Notes: generated by a model not told the origin, from the sequence alone. Shown: positions 17,044 to 26,591, numbered from the stretch's first letter. The stretch: 64,000 nucleotides of DNA from Acinetobacter defluvii (GCF_001704615.3 NZ_CP029397.2:2232001-2296000); one strand, 5' to 3'. Made by a program: numbers and translations.

Positions 17044-17763
17044 CTATCGGTTCAAAGTTTTAGACTGGGAGTTTTGGATCCACAGTTGTCGACTTTTTAA
17101 AGGGCGATCACCAAGCAATGATGTAATCATTTGGCGATAAAGTTTCGACAATAATTGTAACTGTTCTGGATTAAAATCCCTACCCTTTTCATAATTTGCC
17201 ATACTTAAAATCTGCTCACCGGTTAAGGTTGCAGATGAGGTATGCGAAACAGGTATAAAACCATCAGACAATTGAAATTGATAACGTTGTGTTGCGCTGA
17301 TCTGTTGTTGCTGTGCATCTGCCTCATAGTCCAACGGATAACCTAATTCTTCTAATAGCGCATATTCAAACTGACGTAAAACTTGCTTTAAAAATACGTT
17401 AGGATTGGCATGCTCTGCTAAGTTTTGTAAATGTTCTAAAGTAAAATGATATTGTTGAAAAGTTTGTGGCATCGCTTCTTCTAAGGGACACAACCTTAAA
17501 AGAATTTCATTTAAATAAAAACCTGAAAAAAAAGCATCCCCATAAAAAAATACAGGTTGATTGAGTATTTCTAATTTTGAAAAATTCTTCAGCTCACTCT
17601 TACCTGTGGCTTGTAAAGTAATCGGCTGGTATTGTGGTGGCGGATTTTGTCTTAAAATTCCATCGACACGCCCATATTCTTGTGTAAATAAATGCACAAT
17701 ATGACTGCGTTCTCGGTATTTTCGATGGTGGATCAAATAACCATGCAAGACTTCATTTCGCAT
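17044..17763 (-). CDS. recO: DNA repair protein RecO
   Basis: A 239-residue recombination mediator that helps load RecA at gaps with RecF/RecR. The N-terminal OB fold shows LHGYLIHHRKYRERSHIVHLF and EYGRVDGILR. The middle helical part contains FYLNEILLRLCPLEE, characteristic of RecO. No zinc-cysteine cluster is present, as in most gammaproteobacterial RecO. It lies between the small lipoprotein gene (9 bp gap) and pdxJ. Confidence 0.94.
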   Translation of the reverse strand: MRNEVLHGYLIHHRKYRERSHIVHLFTQEYGRVDGILRQNPPPQYQPITLQATGKSELKNFSKLEILNQPVFFYGDAFFSGFYLNEILLRLCPLEEAMPQTFQQYHFTLEHLQNLAEHANPNVFLKQVLRQFEYALLEELGYPLDYEADAQQQQISATQRYQFQLSDGFIPVSHTSSATLTGEQILSMANYEKGRDFNPEQLQLLSKLYRQMITSLLGDRPLKSRQLWIQNSQSKTLNR

Positions 17764-17772
17764 CTTGCCGAA

Positions 17773-17961
17773 CTAATCATCCTTATTTTTTTTATTATCT
17801 TCGTCATCACCATCAGGAATGACCGCACCTACCACGGCAGCGGTGCCCTTGACGACCCCTTTTGTAGTTTTATAAGCAACTTTGACAGGAACCGTAACGA
17901 GTTTATGTACGCAGCCTTGTAAAAAGAGAATACAGGTCACAATTGCTAAAACTTTCATCAT
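17773..17961 (-). CDS. Small lipoprotein, unknown function
   Basis: A 62-residue product with a lipoprotein signal: KVLAIVTCILFLQGC, with the lipobox cysteine at residue 17. The short mature part ends in a very acidic/lysine tail (DGDDEDNKKNKDD). AAGGA lies about 10 bases before the first of two adjacent ATGs, so the exact start is open by one codon. Placed between era and recO with short gaps, it is co-transcribed with the operon. It resembles the small NF038104-type lipoproteins of Acinetobacter; role unknown. Confidence 0.75.
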   Translation of the reverse strand: MMKVLAIVTCILFLQGCVHKLVTVPVKVAYKTTKGVVKGTAAVVGAVIPDGDDEDNKKNKDD

Positions 17962-17992
17962 TACGGTTCTATCCTTTTTCTAAGATCAGCGT

Positions 17993-19021
17993 TTAAATAT
18001 CGCTATAACCTAAACTCTTCAATGCACGTTCATCATCAGACCATCCCCCTTTGACTTTCACCCAAAGCGTTAGCATGATTTTTTGTTCGAACATTTTTTC
18101 CATATCGACACGTGCATCCATCCCGATTTTTTTCAGCTTAGCACCTTTTTCACCAATCACGATGGCTTTTTGACCTGAACGGTCTACAAAAATTGTGGCA
18201 TCAATATAAGTACATGCTGCTTTTGGGCGACCTGTTTTTGGGTTTACCGTCGCTTCTTCAGTTTTAAATGACTCAATTTGTACCGTTAAATCATAAGGCA
18301 ATTCCTCACCTAACTGACGCATAATTTTCTCACGAATTATTTCACTCGCAAGAAAACGTTCAGAACGGTCAGTTACTTGATCCAAAGAATAAAGTGGTGG
18401 TTGGAACGGTAAATATTTTTCAATTGCATCCCGCAAATGATCTAAATTTGCCCCACGTAATGCTGAAACAGGAACAATTTCAGCAAAATTCATCAACTTA
18501 GCACGTTCTTCGATCAACGGTAAAATCTGACGTTTATTCTCTAAAGTATCAATTTTATTGATAATAAGAACCACTGGCATTTCAGCATTTTTCAGCTTTT
18601 CTAAGACCAACTCGTCATTCTGTGTCCATTTTTGTGCATCCACAACAAATAACACCAGATTAACGTCACGTAACGCCGAGTTTGCAGCTTTATTCATCAT
18701 TTTATTGATGGCACGCACTTCTTTTTTGTGCATCCCTGGCGTATCCACAAAAACCGCTTGTGACGTTTCACGACTATCTATACCAATGATTTTATGACGA
18801 GTCGTTTGCGGTTTACGCGAGGTAATCGACAACTTTTGACCAAGTAAATGATTCATTAGAGTCGATTTACCGACGTTTGGACGACCCACAATCGCCACAA
18901 AACCACTTTTATAGTCAGCAGGAATTTCGGTTCCCTGCGCAATAAAAAATTGGTTAATTAAATCATTGCCGTTGTCATCTGGCTCGTGATCAGCATCAAC
19001 GTGATCGGAATGTGTATTCAT
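17993..19021 (-). CDS. era: GTPase Era
   Basis: A 342-residue essential GTPase that binds 16S rRNA during 30S maturation. G1 GRPNVGKS is at 46-53, then the DTPGMHKKE switch, NKIDTLEN for guanine and SALRG. The C-terminal KH domain has the VIGEKGAKLKKIG RNA-binding loop and the SDDERALKSLGY end. The N-terminus has about 35 extra acidic residues (HSDHVDADHEPDDNGND) before the GTPase fold, longer than E. coli Era. The gene starts 5 bp after rnc. Confidence 0.97.
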   Translation of the reverse strand: MNTHSDHVDADHEPDDNGNDLINQFFIAQGTEIPADYKSGFVAIVGRPNVGKSTLMNHLLGQKLSITSRKPQTTRHKIIGIDSRETSQAVFVDTPGMHKKEVRAINKMMNKAANSALRDVNLVLFVVDAQKWTQNDELVLEKLKNAEMPVVLIINKIDTLENKRQILPLIEERAKLMNFAEIVPVSALRGANLDHLRDAIEKYLPFQPPLYSLDQVTDRSERFLASEIIREKIMRQLGEELPYDLTVQIESFKTEEATVNPKTGRPKAACTYIDATIFVDRSGQKAIVIGEKGAKLKKIGMDARVDMEKMFEQKIMLTLWVKVKGGWSDDERALKSLGYSDI

Positions 19022-19026
19022 GCAGT

Positions 19027-19719
19027 TTACTGCTCCAATAACTTTAAAAAATCTGCCGCCACTGCCTGTTCTGCAAATCGGCGGCTTGAACCCTCACCCA
19101 TCATTTTAGGCAGGCCGTCTACTAAGCATTCTACTTTAAAATGCTGATTTGGTGCATCACCCTGAATATCTACAACCTCATAACTTGGTAATGGCTTTTT
19201 ACGAGCTTGTAGATATTCTTGGAGACGTGATTTTGGATCTTTGAGTTGATCTGTAGGCTCAATATTCTCCAAATATGGTTCATACCATTTTAGAACAATA
19301 TTGCGCAATGCAGGCAAATCCTGACAATCCGTATAAATCGCACCAATAATCGCTTCTACCGTATCTGCCAATATTGACTCACGATGATGACCGCCTGATT
19401 TCAATTCACCTGTACTTAAAATTAAACTGGTGCTTAATTTTAAGTCATTGGCAATTTTACCTAAAGCTTCTTGACGTACTAACGTCGCACGCATACGTGT
19501 TAAACGCCCTTCATTTTCCTGTGGATAAGCATGATATAAATAATTTGCAATAATCATACCCAACAATGAATCACCTAAAAATTCTAAGCGTTCATAGTTG
19601 TACTTATGGCTGACTGAACGATGGGTCAGCGCAAGCTGGAGTAACTCAGGTTGTTTAAATTCATAGCCGATACGACGCTGTAAGCGAGGATCACTTACTT
19701 TGAACTGACCTTTGATCAA
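19027..19719 (-). CDS. rnc: Ribonuclease III
   Basis: A 230-residue double-strand-specific endoribonuclease for rRNA and mRNA processing. The RNase III signature ERLEFLGDSLLG is at 43-54 with a second catalytic acidic cluster at DTVEAIIGAIYTD. The double-strand RNA-binding domain covers about 156-228 (DPKSRLQEYLQ, SSRRFAEQAVAADFL). The start overlaps the upstream DUF4845 gene by 29 bp, implying translational coupling. Confidence 0.96.
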   Translation of the reverse strand: MIKGQFKVSDPRLQRRIGYEFKQPELLQLALTHRSVSHKYNYERLEFLGDSLLGMIIANYLYHAYPQENEGRLTRMRATLVRQEALGKIANDLKLSTSLILSTGELKSGGHHRESILADTVEAIIGAIYTDCQDLPALRNIVLKWYEPYLENIEPTDQLKDPKSRLQEYLQARKKPLPSYEVVDIQGDAPNQHFKVECLVDGLPKMMGEGSSRRFAEQAVAADFLKLLEQ

Positions 19720-20065
19720 AACTCTTCTCGAATGTTTGGACTAAATCAATATTCATAAAAAATGGCTTTCTTACTTCATATTTTTTAGTCACTGTTAAGC
19801 CATTATCCGTTGACACAGTCGCAATATCCTTAAATTGAATATCTCGAATATTGTTCATGTCTAAACGTTGACTCATTTGACTTTCAAATTTAGATGGTGT
19901 GATATCCGTTGAGCTTTCTTGCATCAGTTGCTCAATTTGATTATCGATCACACGATCATCCCAATACGATGGCCACAGTGCTAATGTCGCTTTAACGATA
20001 AAAGCAAAAACCACGATTCCTAATAAAATCGAAATATACGATGCACCTTGTTGAGATTTACGCAT
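19691..20065 (-). CDS. DUF4845 single-pass membrane protein
   Basis: A 124-residue protein with one N-terminal membrane segment (GASYISILLGIVVFAFIVKATLALWPSYWDD) and a periplasmic domain, the DUF4845 layout. In gammaproteobacteria this gene usually lies between lepB and rnc. Here rnc follows with a 29-bp overlap, but no lepB precedes it within the window. Function unknown. Confidence 0.85.
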   Translation of the reverse strand: MRKSQQGASYISILLGIVVFAFIVKATLALWPSYWDDRVIDNQIEQLMQESSTDITPSKFESQMSQRLDMNNIRDIQFKDIATVSTDNGLTVTKKYEVRKPFFMNIDLVQTFEKSFDQRSVQSK

Positions 20066-20110
20066 TTTTATTATCCACTAGGTGAATTAATTATAACATT
20101 TTACAGATAT

Positions 20111-20140
20111 TAAAATAAGACTAGATTGTTGAATCTAGTC
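20111..20140 (-). terminator. Hairpin between the ABC exporter operon and DUF4845
   Basis: GACTAGATT (20119-20127) pairs with AATCTAGTC (20132-20140). On the minus strand it is followed by TTATTTTAAT, so it may end the leftward ABC transporter transcript. The rest of the 295-bp gap 20066-20360 shows no convincing gene. Confidence 0.55.
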
Positions 20141-20360
20141 TCGTCACACCTGAAAATTCCCCAAATTTAAAACCAATAGCAACACAATAGAATATTATGA
20201 AACCATCCATTCTATTTACAGCTATTTTAAAGCAACATTATCTTGCAAAGACAAGACAGATGCTAGATTTAGTCATTGTATTTTCCTAAAAATAATCGAA
20301 AACATTGCAGTATTCTCAATACAATTTTTTAAAAGGCTGATATTTGACTTTAGATTGAAA

Positions 20361-22868
20361 TTAATTCATTTCTCTTAAACTCTGTAAAGGTGGAATATCA
20401 CTTAAATAACTCAAACGATAACGCCCAATCAAAGCGCACACCACAGTCATTAAAATCGGTAGAATCAGCCAAATTTGCCAATGCGGTTGAATCAGCATAT
20501 CCATGCGATAACTGGCAATCGCACTGATAATTTCGGCAAAAAAGCATGATACAATTCCTGCGATAAATCCAATAAAACCAATTTCCATCGTCAACATATT
20601 TTTAAGTTGCGCTTTGGTACTGCCAAAAGAACGTAACAATGCAACTTCTCGCTTACGTTCATCTAAAAGTAAATTAATACAAGCCACCAGTACCAAAACT
20701 CCAGAAATCGTCACCAATATCGCAAGCACCGTAATAATTTGTACCAAAACATTCACCAAACGTTTGATCTCATCCAAAATCACAGAAACATCAATAAATA
20801 CAGTATTGCTAAATTGTTGAATGATTTTCACCAATTGGTTTTTCTGCTCAAGTGGTACATAAAAACTTCCTAAAAAACTTCCAGCATTTTCATCCAAGGT
20901 ATTTGGTGCAAAAATAAAGAAAAAGTTCGGGCTAAAACTTTGCCATTCAACAGTGCGTAAATTGGTTACTTGCGCTTCAAACTGCCCTTCAGGCAAACTA
21001 AACGTTAAACGATCACCGATTTTTATTGCCAAGTCTTGGGCAAGTTTGGCTTCGATGGATACCCCACCTGCCTTTAATTGGCTTTCACCTTCGACAATCA
21101 CATTGTCTTTAGGATAATGATCGGCTTGGGTGAGATTTAACTCACGTCTTAAAGAGTTATGCTTTTCCATCAATTCTTTGGAAAATGCTTGCCCATTTTT
21201 TGCAACTAATCGTCCACGTACATTTGGATATAATGGCGTTGATGTCCATTTATTTGCTGCAGTTTGCTGTTTAAATGCCTCAACATCTTGTGGTGGCAAG
21301 CCATAAATAAATTGGTTCGGTGTACCTTCAGGCAATTGTTGCTGCCAACGATCTAAAATATCACTTCTTAAGACGCTAAGTACGGTAATTAAACTCAACC
21401 CTAAAGCCAAAGCAGTAATCTGAATCGCAGTTTGGGCAGGTACACGTACATAGCTCGACCAGCGATTTTTTAGCGCTTTAATCAATTTTAAAATGATAAA
21501 TATGATGCTAAACAATACAGCGCTGAGTAAGATAATTGAACCGATCACTAAACTGGTCAGCACTAAATTTTCAGTCAAAACCAAACTAAAAACAATCAAA
21601 CTGATCACACCTGTCACAAACATCCACAGCAAAGAACTTTTTGATTGTTCTTGCTGGCGAATCACACGAATCGGTGGTGTCCGTAACAGCTGCCATAAAC
21701 TTGGCAAAATAAACCCCAATAGCACGATTGCACTGGTAAAAATCGCAATCGGCAATGGACCAAACAACATACTCAGTACTGAAAACTGCAATTCTAGTGA
21801 TGGAATCAATTGCAACATCAATTGTAAAAGTCCATAACCCAAAATCATGCCCAAAATGGTACCCACAAGCATTGCAATTGCAACCACAACCAACAATAAC
21901 ACCAGAAAAGTTTGGAAAATCTGTTTCTTACTAGCACCCATACAACGCAACAAGGCAATATAGTCCTGATTTTGGTGTACATAGCGTTGACTAGTTAAGG
22001 CTATTGCTAAGCCACACAGTAAAATCGTCATGATATTTGCCAATTGTAGAAAGGTATCTAAATTTTCAATCGGCTTAATTAAACGGGTATTGCCATCATT
22101 GGCATTACGCAGTTTGAGATCTGATGCGGCTGCAACATCTTGTTCAGCTAAATTATCCTGTGATGTCGAGTTCTGCTGTAAAATCTCTAAACGCTGCTGT
22201 TGTTTGTCTTGAAAAGCTTGAAAAAATTGCTCATAACGCTGCGTTTGTGCTTTCTCACCTGCAAGCAATAAACGATACTCGATACGGCTACCGACTTGAA
22301 TTGCATTGGTTTTAGCAACGTCAGCTTGCGAAATAATTACGGTTGGTGAAAATGCTGAGAATCCTAACTCCTGATTAGAATCATGCTCAATCTTAGCTGT
22401 AACTTTAAATTTTCCATCCGCAATTTGAATGTTGTCGCCAATATTCACCTTGAGTAAATCCATCGCACGTGGGCTTAGCCACACTTGTCCTGACTTTAAA
22501 TATTGTGCTTGTGGTTGGATGCGTAACTCACCACGTAAGGGAAAAGCCTGATCAATTGCTTTGACATTCACCATAACAAATTGTTCATCAGTCGATGCCA
22601 TCGTTCCAAACAGTGTGACATGCGATTGTTTTAACCCAAGTTGTTGCGCTTGTTTCATCCATGATGTTGCAAGCGGTGAATTATCACTTAAAACCAAATC
22701 CGCAGCTTGCATTTTTGCTGCTTGTAAGGACACAGCATCTTGCACTTGTTCATTGCTAAACTTCAAAGCAGTGGTGGCACTGATCGCAATACTTAATGCA
22801 ACAATTAACAAATAAATTCCTGTTGTTCCAAAGCTCTGTCGAAACAACGGCTTAAATAATGCGATCAT
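20361..22868 (-). CDS. ybbP: ABC transporter permease of the FtsX/YbbP type
   Basis: An 835-residue inner-membrane permease with the duplicated layout of YbbP/lipoprotein-export-like systems: one N-terminal membrane helix, a periplasmic domain, a block of membrane helices near 280-470, a second periplasmic domain near 500-680 and three C-terminal helices with the FtsX motif (LLLDERKREVALLRSFGSTK). Its ATG overlaps the TGA of the ATPase gene by 4 bp. With the TesA-like esterase next door, this is the ybbA-ybbP-tesA cluster known from many gammaproteobacteria. Substrate unproven. Confidence 0.88.
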   Translation of the reverse strand: MIALFKPLFRQSFGTTGIYLLIVALSIAISATTALKFSNEQVQDAVSLQAAKMQAADLVLSDNSPLATSWMKQAQQLGLKQSHVTLFGTMASTDEQFVMVNVKAIDQAFPLRGELRIQPQAQYLKSGQVWLSPRAMDLLKVNIGDNIQIADGKFKVTAKIEHDSNQELGFSAFSPTVIISQADVAKTNAIQVGSRIEYRLLLAGEKAQTQRYEQFFQAFQDKQQQRLEILQQNSTSQDNLAEQDVAAASDLKLRNANDGNTRLIKPIENLDTFLQLANIMTILLCGLAIALTSQRYVHQNQDYIALLRCMGASKKQIFQTFLVLLLVVVAIAMLVGTILGMILGYGLLQLMLQLIPSLELQFSVLSMLFGPLPIAIFTSAIVLLGFILPSLWQLLRTPPIRVIRQQEQSKSSLLWMFVTGVISLIVFSLVLTENLVLTSLVIGSIILLSAVLFSIIFIILKLIKALKNRWSSYVRVPAQTAIQITALALGLSLITVLSVLRSDILDRWQQQLPEGTPNQFIYGLPPQDVEAFKQQTAANKWTSTPLYPNVRGRLVAKNGQAFSKELMEKHNSLRRELNLTQADHYPKDNVIVEGESQLKAGGVSIEAKLAQDLAIKIGDRLTFSLPEGQFEAQVTNLRTVEWQSFSPNFFFIFAPNTLDENAGSFLGSFYVPLEQKNQLVKIIQQFSNTVFIDVSVILDEIKRLVNVLVQIITVLAILVTISGVLVLVACINLLLDERKREVALLRSFGSTKAQLKNMLTMEIGFIGFIAGIVSCFFAEIISAIASYRMDMLIQPHWQIWLILPILMTVVCALIGRYRLSYLSDIPPLQSLREMN

Positions 22869-23596
22869 ACCGACACCTCAGTATGCTCAATCAATTGACC
22901 TTCTTTAAGTTCAAAATGTCGTTGGCACTGTGCAGCCAGTTTTGGATCATGCGTCACCAGTACCAACGTTGTACCTAATTCACGATTGAGTTCAAATAAT
23001 AATTGCTCAATTTCTTGTGCGGTATGCCCATCTAAGTTGCCTGTCGGTTCATCGGCAAAAATGATTTTGGGTTCTGAAATCAATGCCCGTGCAATCGCCA
23101 CACGCTGTTGCTCACCACCTGATAAAACTTTAGGTGTTTGACTACTTTGCCGCTCTAAACCCACACGCTGCAATAATTTTAAAGCTTTCTTTTCAGCATC
23201 TGCATAAATAAAATTGGGTTGTAAGCGTAATGGCAGCATGACGTTTTCAAGCGCAGATAAATGTGGCAACAACTGAAAAGACTGAAATACAAAACCGATA
23301 TGTTTTAATCGAACTAAAGCACGCTGTTCTTCATCCAAATCTTGGATCGCTTCACCACAAATGGATAGTTTTCCAGAACTGGCTTGGTCTAAGGTTGCCA
23401 ATATGCCCAATAGCGTTGATTTCCCTGAACCTGAACGCCCAGTAATCGCCACTTGCTGCCCTGCCAAAATCTCTAAATTTAAATTTTCAAAAATCGTTAA
23501 TGTTTGATGTGGTAATTGAATACTTTGTGTAAGTTGCTGTGCAGAAATAATTGCTTGTGGCATGATAAAAGTAGATTCTGGCAAAACCGAAGACAT
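22865..23596 (-). CDS. ybbA: ABC transporter ATP-binding protein (YbbA-like)
   Basis: A 243-residue ATPase of the LolD/MacB/YbbA class. Walker A GRSGSGKST, Q-loop FVFQSFQLLPHL, signature LSGGEQQRVAIARAL, Walker B IIFADEPTGNLD and H-loop LVTHD are all intact. It is coupled to the permease by a 4-bp ATGA overlap. The first ATG (23596) has AGGG about 10 bases upstream; a second ATG at 23563 starts a more typical N-terminus (PQAIISAQQL). The divergent esterase gene overlaps or abuts its 5' end, so the two promoters must lie inside each other's coding ends. Confidence 0.9.
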   Translation of the reverse strand: MSSVLPESTFIMPQAIISAQQLTQSIQLPHQTLTIFENLNLEILAGQQVAITGRSGSGKSTLLGILATLDQASSGKLSICGEAIQDLDEEQRALVRLKHIGFVFQSFQLLPHLSALENVMLPLRLQPNFIYADAEKKALKLLQRVGLERQSSQTPKVLSGGEQQRVAIARALISEPKIIFADEPTGNLDGHTAQEIEQLLFELNRELGTTLVLVTHDPKLAAQCQRHFELKEGQLIEHTEVSV

Positions 23597-23612
23597 GGTA
23601 AAGAAACCCTAT

Positions 23613-24257
23613 ATGCAAACTGAAAATTTATTTAAGTTCAAAAAAGTTCAAAAAATAAATGCTTGCTTATTTTTTAGCACGTTATGCTTACTACCTGTTA
23701 GTAGTTTTGCAAAAACCGTGATGATTTTGGGCGATAGCTTAAGTGCAGGTTACGGCATCAATCCACAACAAGGCTGGGTAAATTTACTCCAACAACGTTT
23801 AAACCAACAGTTTCCTAAGCAACATCAAGTTATAAATGCCAGTGTCAGTGGTGAAACTACCAGTGGTGCTTTGGCACGTTTGCCAAAACTACTACACACC
23901 CATAAACCACATGTGGTGGTCATCGAACTCGGTGGAAATGATGGTTTACGTGGACAACCCCCACAAATGATTCAAAAAAATCTCGCGCAATTGATTCAAA
24001 TGTCACAAAAAGCCAAAGCCAACGTCATCGTGCTTGGCATGAAAATTCCGCCCAACTACGGCACAACCTATAGCAAAGCGTTTGAGAATAATTACAAAGT
24101 CGTCAGTCAGCAGTATAAAGTGAAAATGCTGCCATTTTTTATGGAGAATGTCGCAGGTCATAAAAACTTGATGCAGAAAGATTTGGTGCATCCCAATGCA
24201 ACCGCACAAAAGATTTTGTTGGATAATGCTTATCCATTGATCAAAGGTGCTTTATAA
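23613..24257 (+). CDS. tesA: TesA-like SGNH esterase/lysophospholipase, secreted
   Basis: About 215 residues from the ATG at 23613. The frame is open from ATG 23562 and also has an ATG at 23595; I chose the start that places a signal peptide (INACLFFSTLCLLPVSSFA) near the N-terminus. The SGNH blocks are visible: GDSLSAGYG with the nucleophile Ser, GETTSGA, GGNDGLRG with Asn, and the C-terminal DLVHPN with Asp and His. Family members are periplasmic thioesterase/arylesterase/lysophospholipases. Divergent from ybbA as in E. coli. Confidence 0.88.
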   Translation: MQTENLFKFKKVQKINACLFFSTLCLLPVSSFAKTVMILGDSLSAGYGINPQQGWVNLLQQRLNQQFPKQHQVINASVSGETTSGALARLPKLLHTHKPHVVVIELGGNDGLRGQPPQMIQKNLAQLIQMSQKAKANVIVLGMKIPPNYGTTYSKAFENNYKVVSQQYKVKMLPFFMENVAGHKNLMQKDLVHPNATAQKILLDNAYPLIKGAL

Positions 24258-24457
24258 ATCTTCTTTTAATGCAATAAGTAAAGTTCACTCTGGCGTTTCA
24301 CCCAAAAGCCATAATTTAAATAGGATGAAAAGCACATTAATATGCTGTTTTCATTTACAAATAATCAATCACTTGGTTTGATCAAATCATTCACCTGCAT
24401 TGTGTCAATCTAAGACATAAAATCTCTTTCTCATGATAAGAGAAATCTGCTATAAAT

Positions 24458-24472
24458 GATATTAATTCTCAT
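24458..24472 (+). promoter_or_regulatory. Fur-box-like operator before the MFS gene
   Basis: TGATATTAATTCTCA matches the 7-1-7 Fur consensus (TGATAAT-N-ATTATCA) at 12 of the 14 defined positions and lies within a wider TAAATGA...TCATTTA dyad. It ends 14 bp before the MFS start, where a repressor would block transcription or translation initiation. Computed by eye only. Confidence 0.5.
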
Positions 24473-24486
24473 TTATAAGCTTAATT

Positions 24487-25695
24487 ATGAGCGTATCACG
24501 TTTTAAGCATCGACAAGCAACATCATCCCGATTCAATCCACAAATAGCACTGTTCACACATACTTTTACCTTAATGGCATTCATGGCTGCCTCAAGTGCG
24601 CCAACGCCTTTATATCGTCTTTATCAACAACAGTTTAATTTCTCCCCTGTTTTACTCACTTTAATTTTCGCCACCTATGCCTTTACCTTACTGACCACTT
24701 TATTAGTCGCTGGCTCACTTTCAGACTATATTGGGCGTAAACCTGTTATTTTTCTTGCTTTAATCTTACAAGCCACCTCCATGGGACTATTTTTATATGC
24801 GTCTAATATTGAAATGCTATTTTTGGCACGGGGTTTTCAAGGCATAGCCACTGCTCTAGCTACATCAACTTTCGGTGCAGCGCTACTTGATTTAAGTAAA
24901 ACCCAAGGCACTTTGATCAACAGTATTTCTCCAATGTTTGGAATGGCGTTGGGCATGATGCTGACTTGTCTAGTTTTGACATTCTCAAGTTATCCACTCT
25001 CTTTGGTTTTTGAAGTCTTGATTGTATTATTTGTTGTCATGCTTTGTATTGCTTGGTTTAGCCCTGAAACTACAATACGGCGTTCAGGTGCATTTGCATC
25101 ATTAAAACCGAAGTTAACTGTCCCATCACAAGCACGAAAAGCCTTATTAATTGTTAGCCCTGTGAATATTGCCTTATGGATGGTGAGTGGGTTTTTTCTC
25201 TCGCTTATGCCATCTTTACTGGTTCAAACTTTTAAAAATCCGTCTGTATGGCTCAATGGATCAATGTTTATGACTTTGACCATTATGGGTGCAATAGGAA
25301 TTCTCAGTTTAAGACATGCACAAACATTCAAAATTTTAATTGTGGGCGCAAGTACCATTGCCATAGGAACCAGTACGATTCTATTGGGCGTTCATCTTTC
25401 TCAAGCAACTTTACTCTTCATGGGTGCAGGCGTTACAGGGATTGGTTTTGGTACAGGCTTTATGGGTGCTATTCGTACGGTTATGCCACTTGCCCAACCC
25501 GAACAACGAGCAGGTTTAATGGCAACATTTTATGTCATCAGTTATCTGGCTTTTAGTATTCCAGCGATTATTGCAGGTTATTTTGTGAGGCAAATTGGTT
25601 TAAGTATGAGTGCGACTATCTATATTTGCATGATTATTGTTTTATCAGGTCTCGCTGTATTTTTTGCAATTCAAAATAAATCTAAACTGTCTTAA
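24487..25695 (+). CDS. Major facilitator superfamily transporter
   Basis: A 402-residue MFS protein with about 12 membrane helices. The loop 2-3 motif reads GSLSDYIGRKPV, and the N-terminal half resembles drug:proton antiporters (TPLYRLYQQQFNFSPVLLTLIFATYAFTLL, cited in parts). The substrate cannot be read from sequence. A Fur-box-like dyad just upstream would fit an iron-regulated exporter, for example of a siderophore, but no siderophore genes are nearby. It ends convergently with thrH with a shared terminator. Confidence 0.85.
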   Translation: MSVSRFKHRQATSSRFNPQIALFTHTFTLMAFMAASSAPTPLYRLYQQQFNFSPVLLTLIFATYAFTLLTTLLVAGSLSDYIGRKPVIFLALILQATSMGLFLYASNIEMLFLARGFQGIATALATSTFGAALLDLSKTQGTLINSISPMFGMALGMMLTCLVLTFSSYPLSLVFEVLIVLFVVMLCIAWFSPETTIRRSGAFASLKPKLTVPSQARKALLIVSPVNIALWMVSGFFLSLMPSLLVQTFKNPSVWLNGSMFMTLTIMGAIGILSLRHAQTFKILIVGASTIAIGTSTILLGVHLSQATLLFMGAGVTGIGFGTGFMGAIRTVMPLAQPEQRAGLMATFYVISYLAFSIPAIIAGYFVRQIGLSMSATIYICMIIVLSGLAVFFAIQNKSKLS

Positions 25696-25732
25696 AATCT
25701 AAAATTATTGCAAATGCCATCTGTCAATAAAA

Positions 25733-25762
25733 ATAAAAGGCGCATTAAACGCCTTTTATTTT
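25733..25762. terminator. Bidirectional terminator between the MFS gene and thrH
   Basis: AAAAGGCG (25735-25742) pairs with CGCCTTTT (25750-25757), with A-rich and T-rich flanks on both sides, so it can act on both converging transcripts. Confidence 0.88.
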
Positions 25763-25783
25763 CAGTATTACAATTTAATCGAA

Positions 25784-26401
25784 TTAAGCGGGAATATCAC
25801 GTACAGAAGCATTACGAATCGCCTCTTTCAACGCTGCATAACCATGAATTGGTGGGAATTGAGGGAATTCACGAATCACATTTTCAGGTGCATCAAACAA
25901 GAAACCTTGGTCTGCTTCACCCAGCATCGTAGTATCGTTATAGGAATCACCTGCTGCGATTACACGGAAATTCAAGCCATGTAAAGCTTGAACCGCTTTA
26001 CGTTTTTGGTCTGGTTGACGTAATTTATACGCTGTGATCATACCATTTTCATCAGTTTCTAATTTATGACAGAAAATGGTTGGCCATCCTAATTGCTTCA
26101 TTAATGGATGTGCAAACTCATAGAAAGTGTCAGAAAGAATAATCAATTGGAAATGCGTACGTACCCATTCCACAAACTCTTTTGCACCTTCAAAAGGTCC
26201 CATGTCCGCAATAACCGCTTGAATATCGTTTAAGCCTAGACCATGTTGTTTTAAAATATTCAAACGTTGTGTCATCAACACATCATAATCAGGAATATCA
26301 CGTGTAGTGGCTTCTAATTCTTTAATTCCTGTTTTTTTAGCAAAATTGATCCAAATTTCTGGTACCAATACACCCTCAAGGTCAAGACAGACGATTTCCA
26401 T
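25784..26401 (-). CDS. thrH: ThrH phosphoserine phosphatase / homoserine phosphotransferase
   Basis: A 205-residue HAD-superfamily enzyme. ThrH of Pseudomonas transfers phosphate from phosphoserine to homoserine, linking serine and threonine synthesis. HAD motif I is DLEGVL (D7, with Glu at 9 instead of the second Asp, as in ThrH), motif II ILSDTF, and motifs III/IV are GDSYNDTTML. The ATG at 26401 has GGGAGA 6 bases upstream; a TTG four codons earlier is less likely. Confidence 0.92.
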   Translation of the reverse strand: MEIVCLDLEGVLVPEIWINFAKKTGIKELEATTRDIPDYDVLMTQRLNILKQHGLGLNDIQAVIADMGPFEGAKEFVEWVRTHFQLIILSDTFYEFAHPLMKQLGWPTIFCHKLETDENGMITAYKLRQPDQKRKAVQALHGLNFRVIAAGDSYNDTTMLGEADQGFLFDAPENVIREFPQFPPIHGYAALKEAIRNASVRDIPA

Positions 26402-26591
26402 GGGTTCTCCCAATGTCAGAAAAAATTTGCGCTATCATACCATTAAAGATTGCGCAATTTAACGAAACTTTATAAATCTCTTTTCTTCATAAGCATTCTA
26501 TGAAATCTACTAAGCAGTTTATTTCATTTACTTTAAAATATAAGGAAATTGTAAATAACACCTAGCTTCAAGCTACCTGCCAGGAGCAGAT

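Noticed and set aside
20212..20304. Possible 30-aa plus-strand frame in the gap between DUF4845 and the ABC permease
   Set aside because: No ribosome site, no recognisable sequence and normal for an AT-rich gap.
22124..22315. Plus-strand frames opposite the ABC permease gene
   Set aside because: Shadows of a long real gene, lacking start signals and family similarity.
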